Assembly: GCF_040187885.1 (NCBI RefSeq)
Contig: NZ_JBDPLH010000011.1
Span: forward strand, 1-64,000
Origin: Roseateles_E cavernae
Lineage (GTDB): Bacteria; Pseudomonadota; Gammaproteobacteria; Burkholderiales; Burkholderiaceae_C
Reading direction: 5' to 3'
Length of the DNA: 64,000 nt
Shown here: positions 59,837 through 64,000 of the stretch, in pieces
Layout of the letters: each line of letters starts with the position of its first letter
How positions within the stretch are numbered: position 1 is the stretch's first letter
Made by a program: the position numbers and the translations under genes
The notes under the pieces: model-generated
Told to the model about the DNA's origin: nothing
The model's database searches: none
Seen by the model: only the letters and a program-made list of their open reading frames with translations

Positions 59837-60340
59837 CTAGCGGGGGACGCCGAAGGTGTTGATTAGCAAGTGAATTAGGTTCTCGCGCTTGCGCGCTTCT
59901 TCAAAAACGTCACGGGGGAACGAAGTTTCAAGCACGCCGACATCCTGGATGCGCCCGCCGAATCGTCGCGAGAACTCGGCCTTGTGTTGTTCCGATATGC
60001 GGATCTTGACATCGCCGTGTATACGAAGAAGCAATGCCTCGAGGCATGGATCCGAAGGAACCTCAATCAGAGATGACGCTTTTGCTAAGGCCTTGACGTC
60101 GGCGGTGTAGTCTGTGTCAGTGTCAAAAAGGGCAATGCAGCGGTCGTAGCCCTGTCCTTGTCCATAGCGGATGGCATGGCGCACTACATTGCCAGCCCCC
60201 TTGCCGTAAGCCTGTTGGATCCTCAATGTAGAGCCGCAGGAGCGAGCGATGTAAATTGTTTTCAGATGCTGGAGCAGCGCCACTTCTGCATCGCCTTCGC
60301 CCACAGCAAGTACTGCCCACTTAACTCTGCGGATGACCAT
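59837..60340 (-). CDS. RloB-like TOPRIM-domain protein of a two-gene AAA/TOPRIM module
   Basis: 167 aa. TOPRIM-type acidic residues are visible: Glu15 in VGEGDAE after the first strand, and Asp73/Asp75 in LFDTDTD. DPCLEALLLRI then matches the NPxFExWLL-type segment of RloB-family proteins. Metal-dependent nuclease or nucleotidyl-transfer chemistry is therefore plausible. It starts five bases after the stop of the AAA ATPase gene, so both are one transcript. Its sequence is clearly richer in A and T than flanking genes. It is short for the family (often about 200 aa). AbiLii-type and DUF4276-type TOPRIM proteins are alternatives. Confidence 0.72.
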   Translation of the reverse strand: MVIRRVKWAVLAVGEGDAEVALLQHLKTIYIARSCGSTLRIQQAYGKGAGNVVRHAIRYGQGQGYDRCIALFDTDTDYTADVKALAKASSLIEVPSDPCLEALLLRIHGDVKIRISEQHKAEFSRRFGGRIQDVGVLETSFPRDVFEEARKRENLIHLLINTFGVPR

Positions 60341-60345
60341 ACGTG

Positions 60346-61536
60346 TTAAATCTGCGGTACGGCACCCAGAGCGCCAGAAAGGTACTTGTTGTACAAGTTG
60401 TGCTGACTGGTAAGGCCTTCGATTGCGTCGCCGCGATAGGCCTCACTCATGCACTGGTCCTTCTCAACGAATGTCACCTGCGCGCGATGGAGGCTGCGCA
60501 GCATTTCGGGCGAGTGGCATGTAAAGACGAGTTGCGCCCCATGCGGATTTGTTTCGGTGTCGTGGAAGAGCCGAACGAGCGGCTCAACCATGTGAGGATG
60601 GAGGTCCGCTTCGAACTCGTCCATTAGCGCGAGGCCGCCTCGTTCGAGAACGGGTAAGAGTCGCCACAGTAAAACAAAGGCCGTCTGTGTACCGCTCGAT
60701 TCCAGCATGAGAGGAAGCTCGAACTTTTGGTTATCTGCCTGATGGAGGCCGATGGCAAACCATGTTGTTGTGGGTTCGCCGGCACCAGTTCGTGGCATTG
60801 CCGAAAAACGCTCGATGCGAATGTCGGACAGGCCAAAGTCCCAGTGGGTCATGAGGCGTCTCATCGACTCGCGATGTGACTCGTTCTGCCCAAAGTACTC
60901 AGCAGCATCGAGATGACCACTCGCCTCTTGCTGCTTCCTCCCCCACATATCCAAATTGGTGGCAAGGCTGATCGTAGCAACGCGCAATGCACTCTCCGAG
61001 CCGTACTGTTTGGCCCATGAAATCAGTGACACATTTGGGCGTACTTTGGCCGCCTCGCTGTCCGCGAGTCCAAAGGCCTGGGAGACGATGTATGTGTCTC
61101 CCTCGACCTGGCGAGTGAAGACCCTCGCAGGGCGCGAACCCGGTGAAGCGTCTTTCTTGTGCAGACTCTCGTACTCAACGCGATCCGAGCGAACTTTGAG
61201 TTCGTACGTCCACTCTGCACCCTCGTCGTCTTCGTAAGTGACCTTGAACTCCGAAGGCTTGTTGGTGCGAGCCATATGCGGCATGAACTGCATTCGGCCT
61301 TCCGGCGGTAGCGAGAAGGAGTCGCTGATGAACCATGCAAGGAAGTTGCCAACTTTCAGAAGATTGGACTTGCCGGCGCCATTGGCGCCCATCACAGCCA
61401 TTGCCGTCGATACACGCTTGCCGGATTTCGTTGTGCGAAACCAGCCATCTGCTGTATCTCGCTGTGTCAAGACGAACGAGACTTCGGCCCTATCGGCAAA
61501 GGAGTGAAAGTTACTAAATGAGTATGAGAGCAGCAT
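60346..61536 (-). CDS. AAA/ABC-type ATPase of a putative defence module (RloA/AbiLi-like)
   Basis: 396 aa. N-terminal FSNFHSF strand motif, Walker A GANGAGKS at 50-57, an ABC-like signature ESSGTQ at 279-284, Walker B LALMDEFEADLHP near 302-314 and a switch histidine CHS near 341-343. This SMC/Rad50-like AAA_15/21 layout is shared by RloA, AbiLi, PARIS AriA and OLD-family ATPases. GAGGGG precedes the ATG. Its partner TOPRIM gene follows immediately. Base composition differs visibly from neighbours, a sign of transfer. Inferred role: ATP-driven sensor that controls the TOPRIM effector during phage infection or other stress. Confidence 0.8.
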   Translation of the reverse strand: MLLSYSFSNFHSFADRAEVSFVLTQRDTADGWFRTTKSGKRVSTAMAVMGANGAGKSNLLKVGNFLAWFISDSFSLPPEGRMQFMPHMARTNKPSEFKVTYEDDEGAEWTYELKVRSDRVEYESLHKKDASPGSRPARVFTRQVEGDTYIVSQAFGLADSEAAKVRPNVSLISWAKQYGSESALRVATISLATNLDMWGRKQQEASGHLDAAEYFGQNESHRESMRRLMTHWDFGLSDIRIERFSAMPRTGAGEPTTTWFAIGLHQADNQKFELPLMLESSGTQTAFVLLWRLLPVLERGGLALMDEFEADLHPHMVEPLVRLFHDTETNPHGAQLVFTCHSPEMLRSLHRAQVTFVEKDQCMSEAYRGDAIEGLTSQHNLYNKYLSGALGAVPQI

Positions 61537-61596
61537 GTGCGCCCCTCGTTCCGCCGGATTGGCTGTTGAATCTATTTTGAGGCATGTTTCGACGAA

Positions 61597-61620
61597 TTTG
61601 GCTGAAAAAAGTCAGCCAAA
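61597..61620. promoter_or_regulatory. inverted repeat upstream of the AAA/TOPRIM pair
   Basis: Perfect 9-bp repeat TTTGGCTGA / TCAGCCAAA around a 6-base A-rich loop, about 60 bases before the ATPase ATG in an A+T-rich 276-bp gap. It could be an operator for a dimeric repressor or a hairpin terminator protecting the module from upstream transcription. Confidence 0.45.
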
Positions 61621-61812
61621 AACAAGATAGTATGAGCTTTACATTTGAAATGAGCGAAGTGCTCGGCCCAATGCTGGCTGGCACTTCTGCCACTCCGTTT
61701 AGCAGGCTGCGAACGGCAGGTTTCGGCAGCGGCTGGTTCCAATCTCAGGACATGATCGGTTGCAGCCAGCCGGGCGCCGCATCCTCCGCACGCCTGCCCA
61801 CTCCCGACAGCC

Positions 61813-63699
61813 TCACGGCGCCACACACGCCTTGTTCTTCCCCGTGTGCTTGGCCTCATACAGCGCCACATCGGCGCGGTCGAGCGCGGCTTCCAGGGTT
61901 TCGCCGGGGCGGTAGGGGGTGACGCCGGCGGAGAAGGTGACGAAGACGTCCTTGCCTTCGTGCATGAACAGCGCCATCGACAGCGCGCGCTGCAGTCGGG
62001 TCAGCACCTGCTGGGCCTCGTCCAGCGGGGTGTTGGGCAGCATCAGCACGAACTCCTCGCCGCCGTAGCGGGCCACCATGTCACCGGGGCGCAGCGAGGC
62101 CGAGACGCGCTCGGCCAGTGATTTCAGCGCCATATCGCCGGCGGCGTGGCCCAGCGAGTCGTTGAGCTTCTTGAAGTTGTCAATGTCCAGCAGGGCCAGG
62201 GCCAGCTGGCTGGGTTCCTGATCGGACTGGCGCTCCAGCTTGGCCTGCTCGATGCCGAAGGCGGCGATCAGGCCGCGGCGGTTGGCGATCTGGGTCAGCT
62301 GGTCGGTCTGCACCTCGTCGGACAGGCGCTTGAGCTCGCTCTCCAGCTCATTGACACGCTTGCTGAGGCTGCTGGCCTTGTCGTGCTCGGCACTCAGCCG
62401 CGCCTGGGTCTGCTGCACCAGCGACTGCACGCTGCGGCTTTCCTCCACCATCTCGCGCACCACGCCGGCCAGGCTCTCCAGGCTGTCGGCCTTCTCGATC
62501 ACATCGGCATAGCGGCCCACGCTGTGCTGGAAGCGGTCGGTGTGCTCGCCCAGTTCGCCGAGCTCGGCCAGCATCTTGTGGATCAGCGACTTCAGCGAAT
62601 CGCGGGCCCGGCCGCGCTCCTCGCGCAGCGCGCGCTGGCGCTCGCGCGTGCCGCTGAGCATCTCGGCCACCGAGCGCACGCCGCGCGCCGACAGACCCAG
62701 CTCCAGCGTGTTGTTCATCGCCTCGCACTGGCCATGGGCCCAGGAGTCATCCTCGGCCAGCTCCACCAGGCTGGCGCTGAGCTCGCGGCACAGGCCGCCG
62801 AGTGCGCCGAACACATGGTGGCGATGGTCCAGCAGGCGGCGCGCGCGCACGCACAAGGCCTCCATCGCCTCGGCACGCGGGGCATCGGCGCCATGGATGC
62901 TGAGCTCCAGCTGGGCGGCCTGCAGCTGGCCCAGCAGCTCGCCGACCATCGCGTCCTCGGCATCGGGCAGGCGCAGCGCATGCTCGACCGTGCCCTGCAG
63001 GCTGCCGCCGATCGCGCCCCAGGCCTGCAGCGCGGCGCTGTTGTTGCCGGCGGATGCGGGTGCCGGCGCGGCGGCGTCCAGATCGGTGCCGAACTCGCTG
63101 TCGGTGAAGAACTGGCTGGGCGTGCCGCCCGGTTCTTCTTCTTCTTCGGCGTCGAACTGGGTGTCTATGCTGGCGTCGGCGACATCGGAGTCCCAGCTGC
63201 GCACCAGCTGCTGCAGGCGCGCCAGCAGGCGCTGCGGGTCGCTGCGGTTGCTGCTCAGCACGCGCTGCAGCCCGTCCTTCTTGCGCGCCACCGTCCATTG
63301 CCGGCCGCCGCGCTCCAGGCCGCGCACCATGCGCTCCATCAGCGCGGCCATGGCCTCGGCCTGGGCGCCGGGCCCATCGCTTTGCTGCAGCTTCTCGAGC
63401 CGGCGCAAGGCCTCGTCCCAGCGCGACTCGCGCAAGAGCTTGTTGATGTCCAGCCGGCTCTGCGCGTCGGTCACGCCGATGGCCATCAGCTTGTTCATCA
63501 AGGCCTGCACCCGCTCGGGCAGGGCCTCGGCCGCAGCCGGCGGCGCGGCGCCCGACTCGGCGGCATAGGCGGCGGCGTAGTTCTCCGGCGTCGGTTCCTG
63601 CTTGGACAGCGCCAGCCTATGCAGCGCCGCCTTGGCCACCTGGGCCGGTGGCAGGGTGGTGCTGGCCGCGCGCGGGGGGCTGGGGCGTCGCTCGTCCAT
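61813..63699 (-). CDS. diguanylate cyclase (GGEEF) with long helical N-terminal region
   Basis: 628 aa, no membrane segment. The N-terminus carries ALSKQEPTPENYAAAYAAE, a motif seen ahead of GGDEF domains in several soluble cyclases, then roughly 350 residues of helical, acidic sequence and a coiled coil (QTRLSAEHDKASSLSKRVNELESELKRLSDEV). The C-terminal domain has YGGEEFVLMLPN as an intact GGEEF active site. The gene starts 14 bp after the stop of the EAL gene, so cyclase and putative phosphodiesterase are probably co-expressed. Confidence 0.92.
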   Translation of the reverse strand: MDERRPSPPRAASTTLPPAQVAKAALHRLALSKQEPTPENYAAAYAAESGAAPPAAAEALPERVQALMNKLMAIGVTDAQSRLDINKLLRESRWDEALRRLEKLQQSDGPGAQAEAMAALMERMVRGLERGGRQWTVARKKDGLQRVLSSNRSDPQRLLARLQQLVRSWDSDVADASIDTQFDAEEEEEPGGTPSQFFTDSEFGTDLDAAAPAPASAGNNSAALQAWGAIGGSLQGTVEHALRLPDAEDAMVGELLGQLQAAQLELSIHGADAPRAEAMEALCVRARRLLDHRHHVFGALGGLCRELSASLVELAEDDSWAHGQCEAMNNTLELGLSARGVRSVAEMLSGTRERQRALREERGRARDSLKSLIHKMLAELGELGEHTDRFQHSVGRYADVIEKADSLESLAGVVREMVEESRSVQSLVQQTQARLSAEHDKASSLSKRVNELESELKRLSDEVQTDQLTQIANRRGLIAAFGIEQAKLERQSDQEPSQLALALLDIDNFKKLNDSLGHAAGDMALKSLAERVSASLRPGDMVARYGGEEFVLMLPNTPLDEAQQVLTRLQRALSMALFMHEGKDVFVTFSAGVTPYRPGETLEAALDRADVALYEAKHTGKNKACVAP

Positions 63700-63713
63700 G
63701 GCGGGCGGCTCGC

Positions 63714-64000
63714 TCAGCGCAGCAGGCCGCCGGTGGGCCGCGCGGCGGCCTGGGCCTCGGCGCCGAACTCGGCGCTGGCCTGGGCGATCCAGGGGGCCTT
63801 GCGCGGCAGCACGGTCTGGGCCAGCCAGCGCTCCAGATCATCGGGCGGCAAGGGCTTGCTGAACAGAAAGCCCTGCATCACCGAGCAGCCCAGGCGGTGC
63901 AGCACTTCCATCTGGCGCAGGGTCTCGACGCCCTCGGCAATCACCCGCAGGCCCAGCGAGCGGGCCAGCGCGATGATGGCGGTGACCACGGCCGAGCTCT
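63714..64000 (-). CDS. C-terminal part of an EAL-domain protein (cut by window edge)
   Basis: Only the last ~95 residues lie in the window. VVTAIIALARSLGLRVIAEGVET and QGFLFSKPL are the closing signature of EAL c-di-GMP phosphodiesterase domains. The frame stays open to the window end, so the start and any N-terminal sensor or GGDEF domain lie beyond. The last ~35 residues are a Pro/Ala-rich tail. Upstream partner of the GGEEF cyclase. Confidence 0.88.
   Translation of the reverse strand, partial: SSAVVTAIIALARSLGLRVIAEGVETLRQMEVLHRLGCSVMQGFLFSKPLPPDDLERWLAQTVLPRKAPWIAQASAEFGAEAQAAARPTGGLLR

Noticed and set aside
61584..61922. 112-residue open frame opposite the end of the GGEEF cyclase
   Set aside because: Its second half is the antisense of the cyclase C-terminus, with low-complexity Arg/Pro sequence and no family resemblance.

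Overview
The window reads as chromosomal DNA of a high-GC, motile betaproteobacterium, most likely Burkholderiales of the Roseateles/Rubrivivax/Leptothrix type. The basis is the FlhDC master regulator, the gene order motA-motB-cheY-cheZ-flhB-flhA-flhF-flhG-fliA, a PEP-CTERM protein, and a strong GC bias that leaves long spurious open frames opposite real genes. Genus is inferred only. I see no rRNA, tRNA, CRISPR array, insertion sequence or prophage.

Layout: (1) 42-7438, minus strand: a tightly coupled operon for a peptide/opine-class ABC importer (binding protein, two permeases, two ATPases) flanked by a hydantoin-racemase-like enzyme and an AMI1-like amidase. (2) 7502-12304: an MHYT-GGDEF-EAL protein and a divergent FtsX-type permease. 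(3) 12333-22070, minus: a chemotaxis locus with a small CheZ-like protein, CheY, CheA, CheW and three chemoreceptors ending in DWETF; cheR, cheB and cheD are not in the window. (4) 22332-27902, plus: a two-component pair, then a diguanylate cyclase / TonB-type receptor / YfiR operon behind a near-consensus FliA (sigma-28) promoter. (5) 28036-28908: a PEP-CTERM protein. (6) 28933-40571: flagellar genes fliR-Q-P-O-N-M-L-K-J-I-H-G-F (minus) and divergent fliE. (7) 40597-46557, minus: ycgR, fliT, fliS, fliD and two flagellin genes. (8) 47017-59678, plus: flhDC, a membrane-anchored methyltransferase, motAB, cheYZ, flhBAF, a degenerate flhG, fliA and a soluble chemoreceptor. (9) 59837-61536, minus: an A+T-richer two-gene AAA ATPase / TOPRIM pair resembling RloA/RloB- or AbiL-type defence modules. 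(10) 61813-64000, minus: a GGEEF diguanylate cyclase and the end of an EAL protein.

How it fits together: FlhDC would switch on the basal-body and export genes and fliA. FliA would then drive late genes through sites of the form T(A/C)AAG...GCCGATAA, which I can read upstream of cheY-cheA, the diguanylate cyclase operon, fliE, fliS, fliC2, motA and cheY2, several of them overlapping the stop codon of the preceding gene. Chemoreceptors signal through CheW/CheA to CheY, with two CheZ-type proteins available to remove the phosphate. At least four c-di-GMP enzymes plus the PilZ brake YcgR are interleaved with the motility genes, so c-di-GMP control of swimming looks built into this locus. The AAA/TOPRIM pair is compositionally foreign and is the best candidate for a recently acquired system; the FliA-controlled cyclase operon and the P-loop-less FlhG are the most interesting native features.
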